Shown piece by piece: positions 8,819-16,000 of a stretch of 19,307 nucleotides of DNA. The stretch is from positions 1 through 19,307 of the forward strand of contig JAISAD010000015.1 in the NCBI GenBank assembly GCA_031266895.1, in the 5' to 3' direction. The notes under the pieces were generated by a model. It saw only the letters and a program-made list of their open reading frames with translations, did no database searches and was not told the origin of the DNA. Numbering within the stretch: the stretch's first letter is position 1; each line of letters begins with the position of its first letter. This DNA comes from Bacteroidales bacterium (GTDB lineage Bacteria; Bacteroidota; Bacteroidia; Bacteroidales; WCHB1-69). A program made the translations under genes and the position numbers.

Positions 8819-9895
8819 ATGTCAATATATATCAGAGCTATAGGCAATATTTCAATACAGGACACTTTGGGCAAATCGTCTCTTGAACAGGCAATAGCTT
8901 ATGCCGAGCCTCACGTGCGTTGTATAGAGCCTGACTTTAAATCATATCTCAATCCTATGATGATGCGTCGTATGAGTCGCATCATCAAGCGGGCAGTGGT
9001 CTCTTCAATGGTATGCTTGCAGGAGGGTGGCATTGAGCAGCCTGAAGCTATCATTTCCGGTACGGGATTAGGCTGTATTGAGGATACCGAAAAGTTTTTG
9101 TCGGCTATAATTGATAATAATGAGAAATTTCTGCAACCCACCTATTTTATCCAATCGACACATAATACTATCAGTTCACAAATTGCCATTTTTCTGAAAT
9201 GCCACAGTTATAACAATACTTACACCCATCGCGGCATATCGTTTGAAACAGCTCTGATGGATGCTTTTGTGCTTTTTAAAACCTGCCGTATTCACACGGC
9301 TTTGGTGGGGGGGCACGATGAGATGACACCTCTCTATTTTGTGCAGCTTCAAAAACTCCATTTCTGGAAAGAGCAAGTGCATAATAGTCTGACTATATGT
9401 ACCGGTTCTGACAGTCAAACGGCGGGTGCTTTAGCCGGCGAAGGGAGTATATGTTTTCTGATGAGCGATGAGGAAAATGATCGTAACTATGCAGAAATTA
9501 AAGACATGCAACTCTTTTATAACATAAAGGGATCGGAAGCATTACTCCAACAAATTGAACAATTTTTGAATCGCAATAATTTGAACAGCAGTGATATAGA
9601 TGTGTTCCTTTGTGGCAATAGTGGCGATTGCCTCACTGATCCGCTTTACCACGAGATTCATCGCAAGCAGTTTGCCCACAGCACTTATGCATCCTATAAA
9701 AATTTGTGTGGCGAGTTTTTTACTGCGCCAGCTTTTGGCCTTTGGAGCGCCGCTTCCATATTGAAAAACGGAAAAATTCCTGATATACAGCGGTTAAACA
9801 ATGTGCAAACTACAAAAATCAGACATCTGCTGCTCTTTAATCATTATAAAAATAAAAACTATTCTCTTATTTTGCTGTCGTCATGTGGCTATTAA
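8819..9895 (+). CDS. Catalytically dead ketosynthase-like protein, probable chain-length factor
   Basis: A 358-residue protein with the N-terminal beta-ketoacyl-synthase fold (MSIYIRAIGNIS start; ISGTGLGCIEDTEKF at about 79-93; AGEGSICFLM at about 206-215). At the positions of the catalytic triad it has Ser141 (RGISFETAL) instead of Cys, no histidine in the LCGNSGD segment that replaces AHGTGT, and Glu299 (LCGEFF) instead of the GH histidine. It therefore cannot act as a normal condensing enzyme. Known relatives such as ApeC pair with an active ketosynthase (ApeO) as a chain-length factor; the gene order here supports that role. Start at ATG 8819 is preferred over TTG 8804, which overlaps the ketosynthase stop. 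The 3' end overlaps the next gene by 13 bases. Confidence 0.82.
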   Translation: MSIYIRAIGNISIQDTLGKSSLEQAIAYAEPHVRCIEPDFKSYLNPMMMRRMSRIIKRAVVSSMVCLQEGGIEQPEAIISGTGLGCIEDTEKFLSAIIDNNEKFLQPTYFIQSTHNTISSQIAIFLKCHSYNNTYTHRGISFETALMDAFVLFKTCRIHTALVGGHDEMTPLYFVQLQKLHFWKEQVHNSLTICTGSDSQTAGALAGEGSICFLMSDEENDRNYAEIKDMQLFYNIKGSEALLQQIEQFLNRNNLNSSDIDVFLCGNSGDCLTDPLYHEIHRKQFAHSTYASYKNLCGEFFTAPAFGLWSAASILKNGKIPDIQRLNNVQTTKIRHLLLFNHYKNKNYSLILLSSCGY

Positions 9896-10239
9896 CTATC
9901 TTAATCTTAATACAAAGCATTCTGCTTGTAGCAGCCCAATCACTACTGAAAATTGCAGTAACCTGCTTCGGTAAATTCAGTTGGACTTGGGGCTATTTTA
10001 AGACCGTGTTTACCACTTGGCAGTTTGCCGTTTCCGGTCTATGCGCCCTTACTGCTATGGTGGTGTGGATGTATGTGCTGAAAAAATATGAGTTTAGCCT
10101 TGCCTACCCGTTTTTGGGCATTAGCTACATCATTGGCCTGCTGGCTGCTCAATTTATTTTTCATGAAGCCATTCCACTCACGCGGTGGGTTGGCGTAATC
10201 ATCATTATGATTGGTATTTATTTTGTAGCTAAAGGGTAG
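9883..10239 (+). CDS. Small EamA/SMR-like four-helix membrane protein
   Basis: A 118-residue integral membrane protein with four hydrophobic helices at about residues 2-20, 46-66, 72-94 and 99-116. It resembles half-size drug/metabolite transporter superfamily members (SMR, and the ArnE/ArnF lipid-linked sugar flippase subunits), including the conserved stretch FSLAYPFLGISYI and a Glu in FHEAIPLTRW. Such proteins usually work as dimers that move small cations or lipid-linked precursors across the inner membrane. Its start lies 13 bases inside the chain-length-factor gene, which implies translational coupling and a role in the same pathway, perhaps moving the acyl product or its lipid carrier. 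Substrate and direction are inference. Confidence 0.8.
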   Translation: MWLLTILILIQSILLVAAQSLLKIAVTCFGKFSWTWGYFKTVFTTWQFAVSGLCALTAMVVWMYVLKKYEFSLAYPFLGISYIIGLLAAQFIFHEAIPLTRWVGVIIIMIGIYFVAKG

Positions 10240-10428
10240 TTGAGAATTTTATCCTCGAAACGCCCTATTCTTTGCGGAAAATACGTACCCATATCCGCTG
10301 ATTTTTTCTGACTGGAACGCATTGGAATTTCTAATTTGGGAATCCGAATTTAATTTAAAAAGTTCTTTTTCTTCTCTACTGTAATATGTCCAAAATTTTA
10401 CCGTAATTTGCACTGAAATCATTCATGC

Positions 10429-10455
10429 ATTTAATTGTTTATCAAACAATTAAAT
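10429..10455. repeat. Perfect 12-bp inverted repeat with 3-base loop
   Basis: ATTTAATTGTTT (10429-10440) is the exact reverse complement of AAACAATTAAAT (10444-10455), with loop ATC. It has no following T-run, so it is not a standard terminator on either strand. It lies about 130 bp upstream of the rpsU promoter and may be a protein-binding site or a cruciform-prone element. Confidence 0.85.
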
Positions 10456-10475
10456 ATAATCATTTATTTGATTAT
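10456..10475. repeat. Perfect 7-bp inverted repeat abutting the larger one
   Basis: ATAATCA (10456-10462) pairs exactly with TGATTAT (10469-10475) around the loop TTTATT. It begins at the base after the 12-bp inverted repeat ends. Alone it could be chance in AT-rich DNA; its exact adjacency makes it more noteworthy. Confidence 0.7.
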
Positions 10476-10586
10476 GAACAACTTTTCTTATAAATACATT
10501 ACGGGGATTTGGCATGTAAAATTTGAGAAGCAAGAATTCGCAATTATCAACTTTCGGAAAAAAAACGAACATGTCAAAAAAAGTTG

Positions 10587-10594
10587 TATTTTTG
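10587..10594 (+). promoter_or_regulatory. -7 promoter box of rpsU
   Basis: TATTTTTG followed by CCGCC matches TAnnTTTG and lies 49 nt before the rpsU ATG, giving an expected leader of roughly 40 nt. No clear -33 element is seen. Confidence 0.65.
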
Positions 10595-10631
10595 CCGCCT
10601 AAAAGGATTAGTATTTAAATTAAAAAAGAAA

Positions 10632-10636
10632 GAGGT
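10632..10636 (+). promoter_or_regulatory. Shine-Dalgarno sequence of rpsU
   Basis: GAGGT, within AAAGAGGT (one mismatch to AAGGAGGT), ends 7 nt before the ATG at 10644. It also settles the start: a longer reading upstream would run through the promoter box. Such a site is unusual in Bacteroidota, where most genes lack one; rpsU is a known exception in the phylum and has been proposed to be autoregulated. Confidence 0.7.
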
Positions 10637-10643
10637 ATTTTTT

Positions 10644-10838
10644 ATGATCATTGTTCCTGTAAAAGAGGGCGATACTATTGACAGAGCCCTGAAAAAATTA
10701 AAAAGAAAAGTTGAAAAAATCGGCATGATTAGAGAATTGCGTAACAGACAAAAATTCACTAAACCCAGCGTTACTGCGAGGGAACAACGATTAAAAGCAA
10801 TCTATGTTCAAAAATTGAGAGATCAAGAGATGGAATAA
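10644..10838 (+). CDS. rpsU: 30S ribosomal protein bS21
   Basis: A 64-residue basic protein starting MIIVPVKEGDTIDRALKKLK, the standard Bacteroidota bS21 form. bS21 binds late to the 30S platform near the 3' end of 16S rRNA. In Flavobacterium johnsoniae, structural work showed bS21 with bS18 and bS6 holding the anti-Shine-Dalgarno tail and blocking its use; rpsU mRNA there keeps a strong Shine-Dalgarno sequence. The gene here has its own promoter, a Shine-Dalgarno match 7 nt before the start, and an intrinsic terminator 28 nt after the stop, so it can be a monocistronic unit. It is followed by xerC and hpf, an order seen in other Bacteroidota. Confidence 0.95.
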   Translation: MIIVPVKEGDTIDRALKKLKRKVEKIGMIRELRNRQKFTKPSVTAREQRLKAIYVQKLRDQEME

Positions 10839-10865
10839 TTGAGATTGTTTTTACACCAAAAGAGG

Positions 10866-10894
10866 CGCTTGAAAAATCTTTCGAGCGTTTTTTT
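10866..10894 (+). terminator. Intrinsic terminator after rpsU
   Basis: CGCTTGAAA (10866-10874) pairs with TTTCGAGCG (10879-10887) over 9 bp with one G-T wobble, loop AATC, followed directly by seven T (10888-10894). It lies between rpsU and the xerC promoter box at 10911. Confidence 0.85.
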
Positions 10895-10910
10895 GTATTC
10901 TTTTTTTCCG

Positions 10911-10918
10911 TATTTTTG
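10911..10918 (+). promoter_or_regulatory. -7 promoter box of xerC
   Basis: TATTTTTG followed by TACC lies 23 nt before the xerC ATG and just after the rpsU terminator. It probably drives xerC, hpf and the phosphopantetheinyl transferase gene together. Confidence 0.6.
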
Positions 10919-10941
10919 TACCGATTAAATTTAATCATGCT

Positions 10942-11832
10942 ATGGAAGCACTTACCCAATTTATTAACTGTCTCAAATATGAAAAAAGAAGTTCCATAAA
11001 TACGATTTTGGCTTATCAAAGCGATTTAACACAATTTTTCAATTACACCCGAGATTTTTTCCAAATTGAACAGCTTGAACAAATAGACGCTTCTATTATC
11101 CGCACATGGATTTTAACTCTAGTGGAAGAAAAAAAAGAAGCACGCTCTATAAATCGCAAATTGAGTGCGCTTAAAGCATTTTTTAATTATTACGTTAAAA
11201 TTCAGCATCTTGCAAAGAATCCGATGGTGCAAATTAGCTCTCTGAAAATGGCGAAGCGATTGCCGCAATTTGTAGAAGAACAGGATATGAATACGCTTTT
11301 TACCGCCGAGTTGTTTGAGGAAAATTTTGAAGGATGGCGCGATCGCACTATAATTGAATTGTTTTATGCCACAGGAATGCGTCTTTCCGAACTTATTCAT
11401 CTTACTAAAAATGATATTGATTTATACGAAAACAGGGTTAAAGTGCTGGGCAAACGCAATAAAGAACGCCTGATTCCTTTTGGCTATACAGTACGAAACA
11501 CGCTTATGCGTTATTTTTCCCTTTATGAAGAAAAATATGGTCAATTAAACAATAATACTCTGGTCTTTGTTACTATAAAAGGTCGGCCGCTTTATCCGAA
11601 AGCCGTTTATCTTATTATCAGAAAATATTTGGATATGGTAACTAGAATTGACAAACGAAGTCCGCACATAATAAGGCACACTTTTGCCACGCATCTGTTG
11701 AATAACGGTGCGGATATAAATGCACTAAAGGAGATTTTGGGGCATTCAAGTTTGGCAGCCACGCAGATTTATACCCATAATTCCATTGAAAAATTGAAGA
11801 ATATATATAAACAAGCCCATCCAAGGGCATAA
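10942..11832 (+). CDS. xerC: Tyrosine recombinase, XerC/XerD type
   Basis: A 296-residue site-specific recombinase of the size usual for Xer proteins. The N-terminal SAM-like core-binding domain spans about residues 1-90, and the catalytic domain about 110-296. The active site is complete: Arg147 (TGMRLSE), Lys171 (GKRNKER), His242 and Arg245 (PHIIRH), His268 (GHSS) and Tyr277 (TQIYTH). Xer recombinases resolve chromosome dimers at dif during division. Position between rpsU and hpf is the conserved Bacteroidota locus rather than a mobile-element setting: there are no flanking attachment repeats or phage genes. Whether it is XerC or XerD by orthology cannot be told from this window. Confidence 0.92.
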   Translation: MEALTQFINCLKYEKRSSINTILAYQSDLTQFFNYTRDFFQIEQLEQIDASIIRTWILTLVEEKKEARSINRKLSALKAFFNYYVKIQHLAKNPMVQISSLKMAKRLPQFVEEQDMNTLFTAELFEENFEGWRDRTIIELFYATGMRLSELIHLTKNDIDLYENRVKVLGKRNKERLIPFGYTVRNTLMRYFSLYEEKYGQLNNNTLVFVTIKGRPLYPKAVYLIIRKYLDMVTRIDKRSPHIIRHTFATHLLNNGADINALKEILGHSSLAATQIYTHNSIEKLKNIYKQAHPRA

Positions 11833-11833
11833 A

Positions 11834-11841
11834 AAGGAGGT
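11834..11841 (+). promoter_or_regulatory. Perfect Shine-Dalgarno sequence of hpf
   Basis: AAGGAGGT is a full match to the anti-Shine-Dalgarno complement and ends 5 nt before the hpf ATG, in the 14-nt gap after xerC. It is the strongest ribosome binding site in the window and stands out in a phylum that mostly does without them. Confidence 0.85.
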
Positions 11842-11846
11842 TAACT

Positions 11847-12218
11847 ATGAATATAAAAATTGCATCTTTACATTTCAAAGCAGACCAAAAGCTCGAAAAT
11901 TTCATTAATGACAAAGTGGGAAAATTAATCAAAGTGCACGAAGGAATTATCGGCGCAGATGTAATCCTGAAACTCGAGAATTGTGAAGGGAACGAAAACA
12001 AAACTGCCGAAGTTCGCGTGAAAATTAGAGGTAATGACGCTATTGCATCCAAAACATCTGCAAGTTTTGAAGAATCTGTGGATGTAGTGGTTGAAGCCTT
12101 GAAAAAACAGTTGTTGAAAATGAAAGACAAGCAACATAAAAAAATGAATAACAAAGAAATACGAAAAATAAATCAACATAATAAGTCCTCTGATATAGAG
12201 GCAGATGATATGGAATAG
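11847..12218 (+). CDS. hpf: Ribosome hibernation promoting factor (HPF/RaiA family)
   Basis: A 123-residue protein with an S30AE/HPF domain over about residues 1-100 (MNIKIASLHFKADQKLENFI; DVILKLENCEGNENKTAEVRV; SFEESVDVVVEALKKQL). Short HPFs bind the 30S decoding region and inactivate ribosomes, favouring 100S dimers, in starvation. The last 25 or so residues form a charged tail (KKMNNKEIRKINQ, then SSDIEADDME) without known function; the long-form dimerisation domain is absent. The gene starts 14 nt after xerC with a perfect Shine-Dalgarno sequence, and its stop is one base before the next ATG. Expression may therefore respond to how available the anti-Shine-Dalgarno is on ribosomes, which bS21 (encoded upstream) controls in relatives. 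Confidence 0.9.
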   Translation: MNIKIASLHFKADQKLENFINDKVGKLIKVHEGIIGADVILKLENCEGNENKTAEVRVKIRGNDAIASKTSASFEESVDVVVEALKKQLLKMKDKQHKKMNNKEIRKINQHNKSSDIEADDME

Positions 12219-12219
12219 T

Positions 12220-12852
12220 ATGCCAATTATTTTTCACCGGAACATTGACTCTTCCGTCTCTGTGGCCGTTTGGAGAATAACCGAAACGGAAGAGTTTCTA
12301 TACAACAACATATTACTGTTAAACAGTGATATGGAAAAATTACAATCATTTTCACTTGCCAAGCGGCGTTTGGAGCGATTAGCTTGTCGTCACGCGCTGG
12401 CATTTCTGTTGCAAACCGATAGGATAGAAATTCGCTATTCGAGTATTGGCGCTCCACAGATTACACAGGGTTTTGTTTCGTTTGCTCATTCCGGCGCTTA
12501 TGCTGCCGCCGCCTTTTCTTGTGAGACACCTGTAGGTCTTGATCTTGAAAAAATTAGCGACAGAATAACTCGTCTCTACCCTCGTTTTATGCCGCCCGTT
12601 TCGGCGCCGCTTCCCGAAGTAGCCTCAATTTCTCATTTGCCCACCTATATCTGGTGCGCCAAAGAGGCTGCCTGTAAGCTGTATGCGCGGGGAGACATTG
12701 ATTTTGTACAGGCAATTACAATTGAGGCAGAACAGCAGAGAGGAAACATTACACTGCCCTCAAAAGAGATTTTACCGTTTTCTGTTTTTCATACCGTCAT
12801 TGAAGACATGATGCTTGTTGTAGCAATGGAACAGGAACAGTATCTGCTTTAG
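12220..12852 (+). CDS. 4'-phosphopantetheinyl transferase superfamily protein
   Basis: A 210-residue enzyme that moves the phosphopantetheine arm of coenzyme A to the serine of carrier proteins. The Mg-binding and catalytic motifs of the Sfp/EntD-like class are visible: VGLDLEKISDR at about residues 108-118 and WCAKEAACKLY near residue 150 (the W-x-x-KEAxxK motif). A preceding LERLACRHAL segment fits the R-x-x-x-R-x-x-L type N-terminal motif of the family. Start ATG 12220 follows the hpf stop by one base (TAGTATG), so the two are coupled; an upstream ATG at 12205 overlaps hpf and is less likely. The carrier protein encoded at 7335 is a plausible substrate. Confidence 0.85.
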   Translation: MPIIFHRNIDSSVSVAVWRITETEEFLYNNILLLNSDMEKLQSFSLAKRRLERLACRHALAFLLQTDRIEIRYSSIGAPQITQGFVSFAHSGAYAAAAFSCETPVGLDLEKISDRITRLYPRFMPPVSAPLPEVASISHLPTYIWCAKEAACKLYARGDIDFVQAITIEAEQQRGNITLPSKEILPFSVFHTVIEDMMLVVAMEQEQYLL

Positions 12853-12961
12853 CGAGAGTTTGATTTTTCGACAATATTATTGAGCGATAATCTGCATTTT
12901 TATGTTAGAAACTGTTTTTTCGTTTTTTGATAGTGGTAAAAATGAAATTTTAGAAAAATCG

Positions 12962-12969
12962 TATATTTG
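12962..12969 (+). promoter_or_regulatory. -7 promoter box of the multidomain oxidoreductase gene
   Basis: TATATTTG matches TAnnTTTG and lies 66 nt before the ATG at 13036, in a 183-nt gap after the transferase gene. No -33 element or terminator is convincing in that gap. Confidence 0.6.
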
Positions 12970-13035
12970 CTGCCTTGACTTATCTTGAATAATTCGGACA
13001 TAAATACTTAAATAACAAATAAATAAAGAAAAATA

Positions 13036-16000
13036 ATGAATAAACTTGAGCAGCATCCTATCCTGGATATTCCAAAAACAGAGGAACATGCTTTTATTTT
13101 TAATGATCAAAAAGTGGTTGGATATAAGGGCTACACTATTGCTGCAGCTTTGCATCAGGCCGGAAAACCGATACACAGCCATAGCCATAACCAGCGAGAG
13201 CGCAGCCTGGCTTGCGGCATAGGAAAATGTGGCGCTTGCGAAATGCTGGTGGATGGTAAAGTGAAGCGTATTTGTATTACAAAGGTTGATGGAGTAAAAG
13301 AAGTACGGGAACTGCCACAGGAATATATGCCTGCTGTAGAGCCTGCTGTTTCTCAGAAGACGGTAAAAATTTACAAAACGCAGGTCTGTATTATTGGGGC
13401 AGGCCCTGCAGGGTTGGCGTGCCGCGAAGAGTTGAACAGGTACAATATTGCTAATGTGGTGATTGATAATAATGACCGAATTGGCGGGCAGTTTAATATG
13501 CAGACACACCAATTTTTCTTCTTTGAAAAAGAACAAAAATATGGTGCGATGCGTGGTTTCGATATTGCTGCAATGCTGGCCGGAGACGACCACGCCGGAA
13601 TTATCCTCAATGCTACCGTTTGGGATATTTTGGAGGGGAAACGTGTGGCAGTCAAAAACCTTACCGATGATTCACTTTTCTATGTGGATGCTGAATATTT
13701 GGTCGTGGCCACAGGAGCAGTGCCCTTTATGCCCTCGTTTGAAAATGATGATTTGCCGGGTGTATATACCGCTGCAGTGGTACAAAAAATGATGAATGTA
13801 GAACACACCCTGTTAGGTAAACGTATTTTGTCGGTAGGCGCAGGCAATATAGGTTATCTTACTTCTTATCAGGCATTTCAAGCCGGTGCACAAGTGGTTG
13901 CTATTCTCGAGGCTATGGATAGAGAAGGCGGTTTCCCTGTGCAGGCCAATAGAGTGCGCCGCCTTGCCATTCCCATACTCACTTCACACATTCTGGTAAA
14001 AGCGGTTCCCAATGCCGACCATACCGCCATAACCGGCGCCGTAATTGCCGAATGTAAGAATTTTAAACCTGTCTCCGGCACTGAAAAGTTAATTGACAAT
14101 ATTGACATTATCAATATTTGCACGGGTTTAATCCCCGATGATCAACTGCTTACAAAAGGGAAAATTGTATTTGGTGCTAATGTAATTGGCGCCGGCGATG
14201 CCATTAGAGTCGGCGAGGGAACTTGTGCCGTGTTAAAAGGCAAGCAGGCGGCGATGGAGATTGCCATGCAATACAAAAAACGGGTGAATTATAGCGACTA
14301 CCTCTCTCTCTCGAAAGAGTATATTGAGTCGCAACAGCATCCGGTAGAAATACTGAAGGAGGTAGCGCATCCCGATGCAAAACGCGCTCAAAAGCCTTAT
14401 GTAGTAGTCAATTGCCGCTATGGATTTGCATGTAATCCCTGTTCATTTGCGTGTGCTTACGGCGCAATTACCAAAAACAGTACTTCATCAACGCCAGTGA
14501 TTGATTATGATAAATGTATTGGCTGCATGAAGTGCGTATCCAAATGCCCGGGACTGGCTATTTTCGGCTACAACCTTGTGCGCAACAGTGTTGTGCTGCC
14601 ATTTGAGTACAATGCGGTCGAAAAATCGGAAGTCTATTTGGTGGATGATCAAGGGGCAATTATGGGCGAGGGCATTATTGCCAATATTTTGAAAAATCCC
14701 AATAAGACCCACGTAGCGCGCATTCAAGCTAATAATATGCCTGTGGAAAAACTGGCTACTGTTACCGGTTTTATTGCGAAAGAGAATTATCCCGAAAAGC
14801 TCGCTTTGAAACCGCTAACCCAACCACTGGCACATGGCGACAGGTACGTTTGTCATTGTGAAGATATTGATATAGAAACTATTATAAAACAAATTGGAAA
14901 CCGGAAGCAGATTTCCATTGATGAATTGAAACACACTACCCGTATAGCTATGGGAGCGTGCAGAGGCAAGCGTTGTATTCCGAGAGTGCGCCAGCTTTTG
15001 AGCGGATATGGAATTGAGATGACAGGCGATGCAACACCACGCGGCCCAATGTCTAATCAACTTAATTTTAATGAATTGTATCCGTCTGAAAAAGCCAGTG
15101 AATTTATAGTAAATATGGGCAAAGGGGTTAAAAAGGTGGAATGTGAGGTGTTTGTAGCCGGTGGCGGCATTACCGGCACGGCGCTTTTTCGCTATTTTGC
15201 CGAAAGCGGGAAAAAGGTAGTGATGGTCAACGCCGAACGCGGTTCTTCATGGCGGAATATTGGCGGCGGTCGCCCTGCATTTTCCGTACCTGAAATTTCG
15301 GATATTGCAAATCGTAATTTAGAAATATTCAAAGAAATACATGCAGTAACCGATATTCATTACAAGCCTATTCGCTACGTAGGATTTGCTCATGATGAGG
15401 CTACTTACAAGGCTTTAGAGGCCTCATTGGGGTGGTCTGAAGGATATATGGTAGATAAAAAAGATTTCAGAAAAGAGGTTTCCCCTTACTTCAATGAAAA
15501 TTTGAATACCTATCAAGCAGCCTGCATTACTTACAATTGCTGGCAGGCAATGCCCGGTTTGCTGCTTGATTATTTACGCATAGCGGGCTTGCAGCATGGC
15601 GGTACGCTGCTTGAAGACTGTCGTCTGGTGGAAGTGCAAAAAACAGCCAATGGTTACATGGCATTGGTTTACAACCATGACAGGGAGTATGTGGAGTATC
15701 ACTGCCGGCATTTTGTAAATGCTTTGGGCGCTAATGCGCACAAATTTGCAATGCAGTTGGGCATCGAAACCGGCACTTTTCCTGTAAAGCATCAGGCATT
15801 TATTACCCGTCCGCTACCGTTAATTGGCAAAGCTGGCGATGCGTTGGATATGTTGATTGACCGCCGCCATTACAAGGGTTTTTCAGCAGTTTACGGGCAG
15901 CAGTTTGCCGCTACGGGGCACATTATCGGTTGTGCTTCGCCCAACGACAATATAGAATCCAACCAGGAACTGAAGTATAACTCTAAAGAATTTTTGGAAA

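Larger units (their letters stand above)
10240..10586 (+). other. Gene-free intergenic stretch with two abutting inverted repeats
   Basis: No credible gene is seen between the membrane-protein stop and the rpsU promoter. Near its start, GCGGA (10274-10278) can pair with TCCGC (10294-10298), followed closely by a run of six T at 10302-10307; this is a weak candidate terminator for the ketosynthase operon. Further on are a perfect 12-bp inverted repeat at 10429-10455 and a perfect 7-bp one at 10456-10475, listed separately. The rest is AT-rich without recognised structure. Confidence 0.6.

Noticed and set aside
10584..10643. Longer reading of rpsU from TTG at 10584
   Set aside because: It runs across the promoter box and Shine-Dalgarno sequence, and bS21 proteins begin at the M-I-I-V-P-V-K sequence.
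10942..11832. Tyrosine recombinase as integrase of a mobile element
   Set aside because: No flanking direct repeats, tRNA attachment site or phage/transfer genes are present, and the rpsU-xerC-hpf order is the usual chromosomal setting of a Xer recombinase.
11642..12154. 170-residue minus-strand open frame across xerC and hpf
   Set aside because: It is antisense to two well-supported genes with conserved residues; Ser/Phe/Leu-rich content is that of a shadow frame.
12877..13593. 238-residue minus-strand open frame opposite the oxidoreductase start
   Set aside because: It overlaps the clear 5' end and promoter of the oxidoreductase gene, has Phe/His/Cys-heavy composition typical of antisense frames, and shows no recognisable motif.
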